Shown here one piece after another: positions 54,490-63,937 of a stretch of DNA of 64,000 nt. Source of the DNA: SLNP01 sp964568875 (GTDB lineage: Bacteria > Bacteroidota > Bacteroidia > Bacteroidales > VadinHA17); the NCBI GenBank assembly GCA_964568875.1, contig CAZMSH010000014.1:26305-90304 (forward strand). The letters are read 5' to 3'. The position numbers and the translations under genes were made by a program. The number at the start of each line of letters is the position of its first letter. Position 1 is the first letter of the stretch. A model generated the notes under the pieces. It ran no database searches. It was not told where the DNA came from and worked only from the letters and a program-made list of their open reading frames with translations.

Positions 54490-54608
54490 AAAACTATCCT
54501 GTAAATATTCCGCGATTTAAATATCTTAGCATTATCTGATTGCAGATGGGTTTATAATTTCTTTGCAACAGATGGATAATGCATATCATAACTAATACAG
54601 GATCAATT

Positions 54609-56168
54609 ATGAAATTAAGATCAATTCTTTCAGCAATTGTACTGTGCTCGGTTGCATCGGTGGTTTCACAGAGTGTTTACGCACAGGATATTAATGTTGA
54701 AAAGAAGCTTAAGGGGTTCGACAAGGTTGTTGAGCAGGTGTTGAAGGACTGGAATGTTCCGGGGTGTGGAATAGGCATCGTATACAAGGATCAACTTGTT
54801 TACGCCAGGGGTTTTGGCTACCGTGACATTGAGGAGGAGCTTCCGGTTACTCCAAATACGCTGTTCCACATTGCTTCGAATACGAAGCTGTTTACCTCTG
54901 TTGCCATAGGGCTGCTGGTGGAGGATGGGAAGCTTGAGTGGGACAAGCCTGTAAGGAAATGGGCACCACAACTGGAGTTTTATAATAACGAACTTAACAA
55001 TAGTGTCACCATCAGGGATATGCTGGCGCACCGTACAGGTATATCGAGGCATGACGCTCTCTGGATCAGGTCTGATTTCAGCAGGGAGGAATTGTTTCAG
55101 AGGATAAAATATCTTGAGCCGACCATTCCTTTGAGACAGGGCTATATATACAACAATCTGATGTATGTGGCAGCCGGCCAGATAATAGAGATAATTGCAG
55201 GCCAGACCTGGGAGGAGTATGTACAGGAGAGGATTTTTAATCCTCTTGGAATGACTAATTCGGTTTTTGATGTGCCGGAGATGATAAAACAGCCTGACTT
55301 CATGAGGGCGTATACAGAAGTGAGGGATACCAATATTCTTATGCGTTCGCCTCTCTATGATTCGATGCAGGGCCTTGGTTCCGCCGGATCGATAGTATCG
55401 AGTATTAACGATATGTCGAACTGGGTGATAGCCCATATATACAAGGGTAAATTCCGGGGTGAGCAGGTGATACCGGCGTCTGTAATCAGGGAGACGATGC
55501 GGCCGGTGAATCCCACCTCATCGGTTCCGGAAAAAAACTTTGAGAACCTGAACATAGTGTACGGAATGGGGCGGTCAACGTCGAGCTATAAGGGTCACTA
55601 CCTGGCTCAGCACGGAGGTTCTGTCGGAGGTATCTATTCAAATGTTTCGATTATGCCTGCCGACAGCATAGGGGTGATTGTCTTTACAAACCGGATTTCA
55701 CAATTACCTTCACTTATTACTTATACTATTTACGACCTGTTGCTTGATCTTCCCGAGACACCGTGGATTGAAAGGGCTTACAAGACTTACACGGAGGGGA
55801 AACAGACCGGCCGGGAGGCTCGCAGCAAACCTGATACCGTTCGTGTACACGGGACGTCTCCCTCACATGCACTTAGTGACTATGCCGGCAGGTATGAAGA
55901 TGCAGCCTATGGTACTGTAACGATCTCTTACAACGATGACGGTCTAAGGTTTAATTATAATTATGCAGACCTGCCCCTGTTCCATTACCACTATGACTGT
56001 TTCGTGACCCCCGATGATCAGTTTATGGGCAGGTGGTTTGTTAATTTCGGTACCGACGCCAAAGGGATTGTAAATGAGCTCAGGATCAGTTTTGATGACA
56101 AGGAGGTTGTTTTTGTGAGGAAGGCTGATGCCAGGCTTAATGATACCGATTTAATCAGAAAGCAGTAG
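54609..56168 (+). CDS. Serine hydrolase of the class C beta-lactamase family
   Basis: A 519-residue protein with a signal peptide (MKLRSILSAIVLCSVASVVSQSVYAQ). The catalytic SxxK is SNTK (HIASNTKLFTS), the YxN motif is YNN (GYIYNNLMY), and a late HGGSVGG stretch replaces the KTG box, as in many esterase-like members. A C-terminal beta-domain of the DUF3471 kind runs from about residue 415. Members hydrolyse peptides, esters or beta-lactams in the periplasm; resistance should not be assumed. The start at 54609 gives the right signal. It follows the toxin gene by 119 bases and has no visible link to it. Confidence 0.87.
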   Translation: MKLRSILSAIVLCSVASVVSQSVYAQDINVEKKLKGFDKVVEQVLKDWNVPGCGIGIVYKDQLVYARGFGYRDIEEELPVTPNTLFHIASNTKLFTSVAIGLLVEDGKLEWDKPVRKWAPQLEFYNNELNNSVTIRDMLAHRTGISRHDALWIRSDFSREELFQRIKYLEPTIPLRQGYIYNNLMYVAAGQIIEIIAGQTWEEYVQERIFNPLGMTNSVFDVPEMIKQPDFMRAYTEVRDTNILMRSPLYDSMQGLGSAGSIVSSINDMSNWVIAHIYKGKFRGEQVIPASVIRETMRPVNPTSSVPEKNFENLNIVYGMGRSTSSYKGHYLAQHGGSVGGIYSNVSIMPADSIGVIVFTNRISQLPSLITYTIYDLLLDLPETPWIERAYKTYTEGKQTGREARSKPDTVRVHGTSPSHALSDYAGRYEDAAYGTVTISYNDDGLRFNYNYADLPLFHYHYDCFVTPDDQFMGRWFVNFGTDAKGIVNELRISFDDKEVVFVRKADARLNDTDLIRKQ

Positions 56169-56184
56169 GGGAGGGCAGGGTAAT

Positions 56185-57408
56185 TTATTCATCCCTCAAT
56201 GCTTCGATAGGGTCAAGCAGGGAGGCTTTTCTGGCCGGGTAAACACCAAAGAAAATCCCTATAACCATTGAGAACAGGAACGAGTAGATCAGGGATGGGA
56301 TATAAATGCTTATACTCCATTGAGTTAAGAAGCCTACTGTTAATGATATCGCAACACCCAGGAGTATTCCGGCTGTTCCGCCGAATATACTGAGTATAGA
56401 AGCTTCTATTACAAATTGCATCAGGATATCTTTTCTGCTTGCTCCGACAGCCATTCGTAGTCCGATCTCCTTAACCCGTTCCCTGATCGCAATGAGCATT
56501 ATCGCCAGAATTCCGATTCCTCCTACCAGCAGTGATATGCTGGCAATACCTGCTATGAGTGACGTAAAGGTATCAGTAGTCTCCTTTTGTGCCTGTATGA
56601 GTTCGACCTGTGTCTGGATAGTGAAGTCATCAGGTTTATCAAGTCTGTTCAGTCTGTGTCTTTCGCGCAGGAACTCTGTTATCTGCATTACGGCACTTTC
56701 CATTCTTTCAGGAGATACTGGCTGGGCATTGATACTGTTTATGTAATTCAGGTTAAAGACTCTTCGCAATGCTGTCTGCAGTGGAATGAATATCTGGTCA
56801 TCCTGATCGACACCGTTAAGGTCTACTCCCTTGGATTCCATTATACCAATTACAGTGAACGGTATTTTCCCGATCATGATTTTTTCGCCTATCGGGTCGC
56901 TGTTTCCAAAGATGTTTCTTACCACTGTCTGTCCAACTACTGCTACCCGTATTGAAGCCCTGTTATCTTCATCGGTAAAAAAATCACCCGACGCCGGAAA
57001 GAAATTTCTTACAAACTGATAATCGGTTGTAGTACCTGTAATTGTCGTATTTGAACTCAGATTGGCCCATTTAACTACCATTTTTCTGGTTTGCACTGGA
57101 ACTGCAACCTTAACATCGGGGCATTCGTCGGTCATCAGAGCCGCATCGCGAAGAGTCATTGAAGTAACCGTGCCGGCGACCTGTTGCCTCCCGGCCATCC
57201 TTTGAACCTGACCGGCATTTATGATTATCAGGTCGGTTCCCATCGCATCAATTGAAGACATTACTTCTTTTTGCGCCCCACGGCCAATCGCGACCATCAC
57301 TATTACCGCTGAGACCCCGATGATGATACCAAGGAGCGCCAGGGCAGTCCTGAGTCTGTGAGTCAGCAACTGACGACGCGATATTCTTATACTCCTGGTA
57401 ATCTTCAT
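56185..57408 (-). CDS. MacB-like ABC transporter permease (second)
   Basis: A 407-residue permease: one N-terminal helix (about 20-42), a large periplasmic MacB-PCD domain (about 45-270) and an FtsX-type bundle of three helices at the C-terminus with IRERVKEIGLRMAVGASRKDI. It forms, with the permease at 57450 and the ATPase at 58669, the inner-membrane part of a tripartite exporter. Such systems export antibiotics, peptides or lipoproteins; the substrate is unknown. The operon, in the order of transcription, is outer-membrane channel, adaptor, ATPase, two permeases. Confidence 0.88.
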   Translation of the reverse strand: MKITRSIRISRRQLLTHRLRTALALLGIIIGVSAVIVMVAIGRGAQKEVMSSIDAMGTDLIIINAGQVQRMAGRQQVAGTVTSMTLRDAALMTDECPDVKVAVPVQTRKMVVKWANLSSNTTITGTTTDYQFVRNFFPASGDFFTDEDNRASIRVAVVGQTVVRNIFGNSDPIGEKIMIGKIPFTVIGIMESKGVDLNGVDQDDQIFIPLQTALRRVFNLNYINSINAQPVSPERMESAVMQITEFLRERHRLNRLDKPDDFTIQTQVELIQAQKETTDTFTSLIAGIASISLLVGGIGILAIMLIAIRERVKEIGLRMAVGASRKDILMQFVIEASILSIFGGTAGILLGVAISLTVGFLTQWSISIYIPSLIYSFLFSMVIGIFFGVYPARKASLLDPIEALRDE

Positions 57409-57449
57409 CTTTTATTCTGAAATAGATCCGGGGTCAACAGTCAGTATCT

Positions 57450-58667
57450 CTACCTGAGTGATTCAACGGGGTTCAGCTTTGCAGCCCTGCGTGCCGGTTG
57501 AATGCCGGCGATCAGGCCTATTATGGTTGAAGATACCACACCTGTTAATATACTCGCCCATGATATTGAGACAGGCATCTCCATTACAAGATTCATTATT
57601 TTCGCTCCGGCTGCACCCAGTATCAGACCTGCCAGCCCACCCATCAGGGTTACTGCTGCCGCCTCAAAGAGGAACTGGTTCATTATATCGCCGGTGTTTG
57701 CCCCGACAGCCTTTCTGAGACCGATCTCCTTTTTGCGTTCATTGACTGAAATGAACATAATGTTCGCCACAACAATACCCCCGGTTATCAGTGAAATACC
57801 TGCCAGAAGGGCAAGAAAGAGGTTGAATGTGCCGGAAACCCTCTCTGCCATAGCTGTTACCTCTGTGGGTGTTCTGACGTCAAAGTCATCGGGGGTGCCT
57901 TCTGCTATATTATGTCTCTCTCTCAGTATTAGAGTTATCTCTTCTGCTGTTTTATTCATGTCAGAAGAACTTTTCAGAAGGATTTTTATTCCTGACAGGT
58001 AATCGACATTTGCCACCCTTCTCATGAATGTGGATAGTGGAATCATTACCCTGTTATCCATATCACCCCCTCCGGGGCTGGTTCCTTTTGAAACCAGTAC
58101 TCCCTTAACCTCAAACCTGACGTTTCCGATTTGAATAAACTCCCCGACAGGATTGTCATCACCGAAAAGCTCTTTCTTTACTGTCGGCCCTAACAGACAA
58201 ACGCGGTTAAGTGACGACATATCTTTTTCATTTATAAATTCTCCGTCTGTCACATCCCAATCCCATACGTATGCCCACTCTGGTGTGACACCAAACAGTG
58301 CACCTGTTGTTGATCTTTCAAAATAGCTGATACTTGAGTTTGACCTGCGGTTAAAGGGCGCGACTTCACTTATTGAACTAACTTCACGTTTAAGGTATTC
58401 CGCATCTTCAGGTTTCAGTGTTGTGATCGGTTGGCCCTGGGTTGCCTGACCTCCCATCATTGCTCCGCTCGTGGCGTTTACCATTAAGCTTTCAAGTCCA
58501 AATTTCTTCACCCGTTCCATTACAACCTTTTTTGCTCCCAGACCTATAGAGACCACCATTGTCAAGGCTATTATACCGATGATTATCCCGATCATCATCA
58601 AGAATGATCGCATTTTAAAACGCGCAATATTCTTAAGTGAGTTTCGCAGTATTCTGTTTGTTTTCAT
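57450..58667 (-). CDS. MacB-like ABC transporter permease (first)
   Basis: A 405-residue permease with the same layout as the next gene: N-terminal helix (about 20-42, MIGIIIGIIALTMVVSIGLG), MacB-PCD domain and FtsX bundle with VNERKKEIGLRKAVGANTGDI. The two are paralogues and may form a heterodimer. It begins 1 base after the ATPase stop, which shows tight coupling. Confidence 0.88.
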   Translation of the reverse strand: MKTNRILRNSLKNIARFKMRSFLMMIGIIIGIIALTMVVSIGLGAKKVVMERVKKFGLESLMVNATSGAMMGGQATQGQPITTLKPEDAEYLKREVSSISEVAPFNRRSNSSISYFERSTTGALFGVTPEWAYVWDWDVTDGEFINEKDMSSLNRVCLLGPTVKKELFGDDNPVGEFIQIGNVRFEVKGVLVSKGTSPGGGDMDNRVMIPLSTFMRRVANVDYLSGIKILLKSSSDMNKTAEEITLILRERHNIAEGTPDDFDVRTPTEVTAMAERVSGTFNLFLALLAGISLITGGIVVANIMFISVNERKKEIGLRKAVGANTGDIMNQFLFEAAAVTLMGGLAGLILGAAGAKIMNLVMEMPVSISWASILTGVVSSTIIGLIAGIQPARRAAKLNPVESLR

Positions 58668-58668
58668 T

Positions 58669-59403
58669 TCAGGCCTCCGTAATTAGTTTATTAAGTTCTT
58701 CTTCTGCATTCTTTGGTGACGGGTTTATTTCATCACTGACTATTTTACCATCTGATATCTTAATAATTCTTTTGGCGTGGTTGGCGATATCCTGTTCATG
58801 CGTTACGAGGACAATTGTTCTGCCTTCATTGTTTAGTTTTTGAAAAAGAGCGATAATGTCGTAACTCGCTTTTGTGTCGAGGTTTCCTGTCGGTTCGTCA
58901 GCCAGAATTATATCCGGGTCGTTAACGATTGCTCTTGCTATAGCCACCCTTTGCTGCTGCCCTCCTGACAGTTCTCCGGGGGAGTGTTGCATTCTGTCTG
59001 CGAGGCCTACTGCACTAAGAGCTTCAGTTGCCAGTTTCCTGATGTTCTCCTTGTCGGAGTAGATGAGGGGTAGCTCTACATTTTCAAGTGCGGTGGTCCT
59101 GGGAAGAAGATTAAACGTCTGGAAGACAAAGCCTATCTTTCTGTTTCTCAGGTGTGCCAGCTGCTGGTCTGACAGACTGTTTACATTAGTATCGTCAAAA
59201 AGCAGAGATCCCTCATCAGGCTTGTCAAGACAACCCATGATATTCATAAGGGTTGACTTGCCCGATCCTGACGATCCCATGATTGCAATAAGTTCGCCAC
59301 TGCGAATTTCAACGGATACATCATTTAAAGCTGCAATCCTGGCAGATGCATCCTTGTTGTAGGTCTTCTTCAAACCACTTGCTTTGATTATTACTTTTTC
59401 CAT
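58669..59403 (-). CDS. MacB/LolD-like ABC transporter ATPase
   Basis: A 244-residue ATPase with Walker A GSSGSGKST, Q-loop FVFQTFNLLP, signature LSGGQQQRVAIARA, Walker B IILADEPTGNLD and a late H-loop VTHEQDIANHAKR. The STLMNIMGCLD and TALENVELPLIY features place it in the MacB/LolD group. It powers the two permeases that follow it. Confidence 0.92.
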   Translation of the reverse strand: MEKVIIKASGLKKTYNKDASARIAALNDVSVEIRSGELIAIMGSSGSGKSTLMNIMGCLDKPDEGSLLFDDTNVNSLSDQQLAHLRNRKIGFVFQTFNLLPRTTALENVELPLIYSDKENIRKLATEALSAVGLADRMQHSPGELSGGQQQRVAIARAIVNDPDIILADEPTGNLDTKASYDIIALFQKLNNEGRTIVLVTHEQDIANHAKRIIKISDGKIVSDEINPSPKNAEEELNKLITEA

Positions 59404-59453
59404 AAGGAATATATATTAATATTTTACATTTTGAATTTAAGTTTCCGTTATGG

Positions 59454-60506
59454 CTATTCAGGCATCACAATTATCTCACCCTCCCTCAGGCCTTCGGTTA
59501 TTTCTGTATAAGTTCTGTCAGACCATCCGACAGAGACCTTCCTGATAACCTGCGCTCCGTTTTCCAGTATTGTCACAAACCTCTCACCCCTGTCTCTCCT
59601 TATTGCCCTTGAGGGTACGGCCAAAACTTCATTCCGCGTTTCCAGCCGGATTGTTACTGTTGCGGTCATTTCAGGTCTCAGGGTCTTATCCATGAAATCA
59701 CTTATTTCGACTACGACAATATAGTTAACAACATTGTCCTGTATTACTGCCTTTGGGTATATAGCTGTTACCACCCCCCGGAAATCAGTATCGGAATAGG
59801 TGTCAACGGTAAATGTGGCTTCCTGCCCGGTGTATATCTTTCCAATATCTGTTTCGTCAACATATACCTGAACCTCAAGCCTTGACAGATCAATAATATT
59901 CACAAAGGTCGGGGCAGCCAGACCGGCCATCACCGTCTCGCCTTCCTGGGTGGATACGGAAGAGATTACACCCGATGTCAGTGCATATATTGATGTATAG
60001 GAAAGTTGCACCTTAGCCACTTCTGCATTGGCCTCTGCCTGCCTGAGCTGTGCTTCTGCAATCTTGTATGAGTTTTCAGCCAGGTCGTATGCCTGCTGTG
60101 AAATATAGTCCTGCTCAAGCAGACTCTTTTGTCGTTCGAGATTCAACTCTGCATACTCAAAATCAGCTATTGCCTTGTTGACTGCAGCAAGGTTCTGGTT
60201 CAGCTTTGCTCTGAGTTCAGCATCATCGATCTCGGCAATTACCTGACCGGCTTTAACATAGTCTCCGATATTAGCCCGTAGTTTTTTTACCACACCCGAT
60301 ATCCGTGCCCCAACCTTCACCTCAGCTCCCACCCTGGGTTTGATTATACCGGTTGCCAGTACGGTTGAGCCGATATCTCTTCTTTCTACTGTAGCTGTCT
60401 GAATCTGACCTTCACTTTTTCTTTCATTACTGCTGAAATAGAGCCAAAGGAGCACTGTAGCCGCGATGACCAACAATAATACAATAACAATGTGTTTCGT
60501 TTTCAT
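59454..60506 (-). CDS. MacA-like periplasmic adaptor
   Basis: A 350-residue membrane fusion protein. An N-terminal helix (about 5-25, IVIVLLLVIAATVLLWLYF) is followed by the first lipoyl half (IGSTVLATGIIKPRVGAEVKVGARISGVVKKL), an alpha-hairpin with QQAYDLAENSYKIAEAQLRQAEANAEVAKVQ, the second lipoyl half, a beta-barrel and a membrane-proximal part ending in EGLREGEIIVMPE. It joins the ATPase-permease unit to the TolC-like channel. The ATG at 60506 avoids overlap with the gene before it; 60548 would add 14 residues. Confidence 0.88.
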   Translation of the reverse strand: MKTKHIVIVLLLVIAATVLLWLYFSSNERKSEGQIQTATVERRDIGSTVLATGIIKPRVGAEVKVGARISGVVKKLRANIGDYVKAGQVIAEIDDAELRAKLNQNLAAVNKAIADFEYAELNLERQKSLLEQDYISQQAYDLAENSYKIAEAQLRQAEANAEVAKVQLSYTSIYALTSGVISSVSTQEGETVMAGLAAPTFVNIIDLSRLEVQVYVDETDIGKIYTGQEATFTVDTYSDTDFRGVVTAIYPKAVIQDNVVNYIVVVEISDFMDKTLRPEMTATVTIRLETRNEVLAVPSRAIRRDRGERFVTILENGAQVIRKVSVGWSDRTYTEITEGLREGEIIVMPE

Positions 60507-60522
60507 TTTTGCTTTGTACGGG

Positions 60523-61836
60523 TTAGTTTTTACCAATAGTTCTTTCAAGCTGCGCCAGAGATATTTTATAATCAGCCAGAGCCTCTATATGATTCTGTTC
60601 TGCTATTACAAAAGTTGTCTGGGCATCAGTCAGCTGGATGATGGAGCCTACACCCTCCCTGTACTCCCCTTCTGCCAGCAGAAGGTTTTCTTTAGCGCTT
60701 TCGGCAGCCTTAAGTGAAGCTGTAATCCTTTCTGCCGATTCTTTCACTGAAAGCCATGCGTTCCAGACTTCAAGACTAATCTGTTGCCTGAGTTGCTCAA
60801 ACTCTTCACCGAGTCCTTGATATGCAGAAACTTCCTGACTTACCCGCGCCTTATTTGAGAATCCGCTGAATACAGGAACTGAGAGAGTCATTCCCAGCCA
60901 CCAGTTATTTTTCATTGCAGCGAGTTCAGGGCCTGAATAGTTGTAGTTTGCATTTGCACTCAAAGAGGGGTAATAGCCACTCTGTGCCACATTGATATAC
61001 TCTTTCTGAGCCTTTAGCAGTGCCTGAAACCTCTCCAGCTCGGTACGGTTCATCAGGGCCTGAGCCAGAAGTGAGTCGTAATTGCCGGCAGGCAGCAGAT
61101 CTTCTGATGAAAGGTCGTCGGCTATCATAATGATGGTATCAGAGGGAAATCCCATCAGGTAGTTAAGGCTGCCTTTTACAGAAGCCAGGGCGTTGGCAAC
61201 CTGAATCCTATTCAGTTCGGCGTTTGCCACCTCTACCTCCGATTTAAGCACATCAGACCGTGTGGTCAGTCCTGCTTTCTGTCTTGCCAGGGCAAATTCA
61301 AGGTGAAAGGCAGTGTTCCTGATTGCTTCTTCTGCGCTTTTAAGTGTCCTCTCCATCTGAAGCGTGCGGTAATATGCCTGAATTATATTAAAAACCAGGT
61401 CTTGTTTGTTGGTCTCGTGCCTTAACAGTGCTGCCTGGTAATTGGCCTGCGAAGCAGCATAATTTGATTTTGTCCCGGAACCCCTGTATATGTCATATGA
61501 CACTGAAACACCCGAACTGAAATTGTTGTAGCGCTGTTCACCTCTGTTTCTTGAATAGGTGTCGGCATTTGTACCTATGTTGACTTTCGGGTAGTATGCT
61601 GAGAAAGCCTCGTCTGTTTTTGCTTTTGTCTCTTCAGTCTGGAACCAGGAGGACCTGAAACCGGGATTATTCTGTATAGCGATTTCAATGCAGTTGCTCA
61701 GGGTAAGCGGCCCCGGGTTTATTGTCTGAGCTTCAGACCTTACGGTGAAGAACCCGTAAAGAGACAACAGCAGGATGAAGAGAGGTATGGTGGGACCTGA
61801 TTTGTGGAGGAATGCTCTCATTGGCTGATACATCAT
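60523..61836 (-). CDS. TolC-like outer-membrane channel
   Basis: A 437-residue protein with a signal-like segment (PLFILLLSLYGFFTV). It has the two related halves of outer-membrane efflux channels: LTLSNCIEIAIQNNPGF and later LAQALMNRTELERFQALLKAQKEYINVAQSGYYPSLSANANY, with long coiled helical stretches between. The start could be any of three Met codons (61836, 61833 or 61821). It is the first gene of the export operon and follows the response regulator by 96 bases on the same strand. Confidence 0.87.
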   Translation of the reverse strand: MMYQPMRAFLHKSGPTIPLFILLLSLYGFFTVRSEAQTINPGPLTLSNCIEIAIQNNPGFRSSWFQTEETKAKTDEAFSAYYPKVNIGTNADTYSRNRGEQRYNNFSSGVSVSYDIYRGSGTKSNYAASQANYQAALLRHETNKQDLVFNIIQAYYRTLQMERTLKSAEEAIRNTAFHLEFALARQKAGLTTRSDVLKSEVEVANAELNRIQVANALASVKGSLNYLMGFPSDTIIMIADDLSSEDLLPAGNYDSLLAQALMNRTELERFQALLKAQKEYINVAQSGYYPSLSANANYNYSGPELAAMKNNWWLGMTLSVPVFSGFSNKARVSQEVSAYQGLGEEFEQLRQQISLEVWNAWLSVKESAERITASLKAAESAKENLLLAEGEYREGVGSIIQLTDAQTTFVIAEQNHIEALADYKISLAQLERTIGKN

Positions 61837-61932
61837 AAGGTTTATTTTAACAAAAATTCATCAAACAGGGCTGCCACGCAAGATAAATATGCCTGAAGCT
61901 GACAAAATCGGAGGTGAACAGGAAATATCCTG

Positions 61933-62694
61933 TTATTTTTCACAAAGCCAGTTCAGGAATTGTGTTGCCTTTTCCTTGCTGACCAGTATCTTATTATCGA
62001 AAGGTATCGTCAAAGAGACATTCAGTCTTCTGTTGAAATACTGGGAAGCACTTTTTACAGCACTGCGGTTGATAAGGAATTGCCTGTTTGCCCTGAAGAA
62101 ATTATCATCTGTGGAAGATTCAAGTTCATCAAGTGACTTGTTTATTGTATGATGTTCCCTTGAAAATGTCAGAAATCGGGTTAATTCGTTCCTGATGTAG
62201 AACAGGGCAATGTCATCAACTCTGACAGGAATTATTTTATCCTTATGATATACGAGAACAGTGTTGGGTTTTGTCTGCTTTCTGTTTTCAAATAATTCCA
62301 ATATGTTTTCAATAGGGTAGGCTGTGCTTTGAAATCTGGTTTTCAGATTTTTATAGCGGGTGAGTGCATTTTCAATGGTGTTTTTTGAAAAAGGTTTAAG
62401 GATATAATCTATGCCATTGGCCTTAAAAGCTTTCAGAGCATATTCATCAAAGGCTGTGCAGAATATTACCGGCGCAGTAACAGTGCATTCCCGGAATATC
62501 TCAAAACTCAGTCCGTCTCCAAGCTGTATGTCGCAAAAGATCAGATCAGGTTCGATGTTTTCCCTGAAGTAGGCAACTGATTCCCTGACAGACCTGAGAA
62601 TGGCAACTATCTCAGCCGTCCCGTCAACTTTTCGAATGTTTTCGGAGAGATCACTGGCTGTCAATTCTTCATCCTCAATGATTATGATCTTCAT
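61933..62694 (-). CDS. LytTR-family response regulator
   Basis: A 253-residue regulator. The receiver domain (1-120) has the acidic pair near the start (EDEE), the phosphoacceptor Asp in DLIFCDIQLGDG and the Lys in ILKPFSK. The C-terminal LytTR DNA-binding domain (about 150-250) has IPVRVDDIALFYIRNELTRFLTFS and FFRANRQFLINRSAVKS. It overlaps the kinase gene by 20 bases, so the two are translated together. Its likely targets are the efflux operon just downstream, from position alone. Confidence 0.92.
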   Translation of the reverse strand: MKIIIIEDEELTASDLSENIRKVDGTAEIVAILRSVRESVAYFRENIEPDLIFCDIQLGDGLSFEIFRECTVTAPVIFCTAFDEYALKAFKANGIDYILKPFSKNTIENALTRYKNLKTRFQSTAYPIENILELFENRKQTKPNTVLVYHKDKIIPVRVDDIALFYIRNELTRFLTFSREHHTINKSLDELESSTDDNFFRANRQFLINRSAVKSASQYFNRRLNVSLTIPFDNKILVSKEKATQFLNWLCEK

Positions 62695-63721
62695 TTTTCA
62701 GAACTTTGATGCTTACCGAGAACGATTCATCATCTTCATAGATGATTATTTCTTCACCTGAGAGTATCCTGTAACGCTCTGAGAGATTAATCAAACCCAG
62801 GCCTGAATTTGATTCTGACAGTTTTCTTCTCTGAAGGTTGTTGCTTACGATCAGCCGGCTGGAATTATAATCAATATCAATTTTTAATGGAGCCTCATCT
62901 GTTAGGGCATTATGCTTGAGCGCATTTTCCACCAGCAACTGGAGTGAGAAGGCCGGAATATATCCGGTATTCCTGATCTCTTCAGGGACGGTTATGTGGT
63001 ATTGCAGAGCCACCCCGTACCTTATCTTTTGCATTTCAAGGTAATCGATGCACAGTTTCAGTTCATCGTCAACCTTAAAAAGATTGTCCTCTCCGGGAGA
63101 AACAGATTTCCTCAGGAAGTCCGATAATTTTACAAGGTAATCCTCAGCTGCTTCCGGAGATTTGTGTATCAAAGATTTTAATGTGCTCAGCGAGTTAAAA
63201 AGAAAGTGAGGATGTATCTGTTGTTTGAGTTGCTGATTCAGGGCCTCCGCATGTGACAGATTAAGCTTCGCTTTCTCTATTTCGAACTGAGCCTGCTTGC
63301 TTTTGTGCATAACAGAATCAAGAATGATCAGGATAACTGAATTTATTGCCAGTCCTAGCATGGTGGGAGCATATGGCAGAAGTTTGCTTGAGAATACAGG
63401 GGTCTCAGTCATACCGAAGAAACAGAGCCTCAGCATTTTCATTGCCGTGATGGTCAGCAATATTGCTATTATGTATGTTATGAGATATCTGACCGGATTG
63501 AGGTATCTGGGAGAATTAAGTCGTTCTTTCGCATATAACAGGAGGATGTTGAGCCACCATAGAACCAGGGTTACACCTGTTATTATAAGTACCGCCTTCG
63601 GGAAGGTGCTGAAAGAGATTCCCCTGTTGATAAATATTGGGGATATAGCCAGAATACCTATCAGCGGTGATGTGAACAGCGAAGTTCTGAAGAATCGGTA
63701 TATATAGGAATCGGGTTTCAT
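62675..63721 (-). CDS. LytS-type membrane histidine kinase
   Basis: A 348-residue kinase with four likely membrane helices in the first 155 residues. The His-kinase domain has LKQQIHPHFLFNSLSTLKSLI (phosphoacceptor His in the HPHFLFN motif, near residue 190) and the ATP-binding LVENALKHNAL, with GLGLINLSERY near the end. No sensor domain outside the membrane is visible, so the signal is probably sensed in the membrane. Partner of the LytTR regulator it overlaps. Confidence 0.92.
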   Translation of the reverse strand: MKPDSYIYRFFRTSLFTSPLIGILAISPIFINRGISFSTFPKAVLIITGVTLVLWWLNILLLYAKERLNSPRYLNPVRYLITYIIAILLTITAMKMLRLCFFGMTETPVFSSKLLPYAPTMLGLAINSVILIILDSVMHKSKQAQFEIEKAKLNLSHAEALNQQLKQQIHPHFLFNSLSTLKSLIHKSPEAAEDYLVKLSDFLRKSVSPGEDNLFKVDDELKLCIDYLEMQKIRYGVALQYHITVPEEIRNTGYIPAFSLQLLVENALKHNALTDEAPLKIDIDYNSSRLIVSNNLQRRKLSESNSGLGLINLSERYRILSGEEIIIYEDDESFSVSIKVLKNEDHNH

Positions 63722-63751
63722 GTAAATGCAAAGTTAAATCCCCGCGCATTG

Positions 63752-63783
63752 CAAATTTAATAATAAGTGACTGAGACAGGCAA
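63752..63783 (-). promoter_or_regulatory. Candidate promoter for the two-component genes
   Basis: On the minus strand TTG (63783-63781), a 21-base spacer and TAAATTTG (63759-63752) fit the Bacteroidota consensus. A second -7 match, TAACTTTG (63736-63729), is nearer the start codon at 63721 but lacks a well-spaced TTG. Confidence 0.45.
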
Positions 63784-63937
63784 TTATTGATCTGAAACGG
63801 ACAAATTGAGGGGCTTAACTAGGGAATATCGGATGTTTGGTAATAGAGGGGCCACAGGCAGAAGGTAAAATAATTCCTGTCTGGTTGTTTGGGTCTTTGT
63901 ATTAATTTGGGTAAAGGAGAAGTGGAAACTCCCAAAA

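Noticed and set aside
54609..56168. Serine hydrolase as the immunity gene of the RHS toxin
   Set aside because: It is a full secreted class C beta-lactamase-family enzyme with all catalytic motifs, not a small immunity-type protein.
63722..63937. A gene between the histidine kinase and the partial gene at the window edge
   Set aside because: The stretch has stops in all frames; only promoter-like sites are seen.
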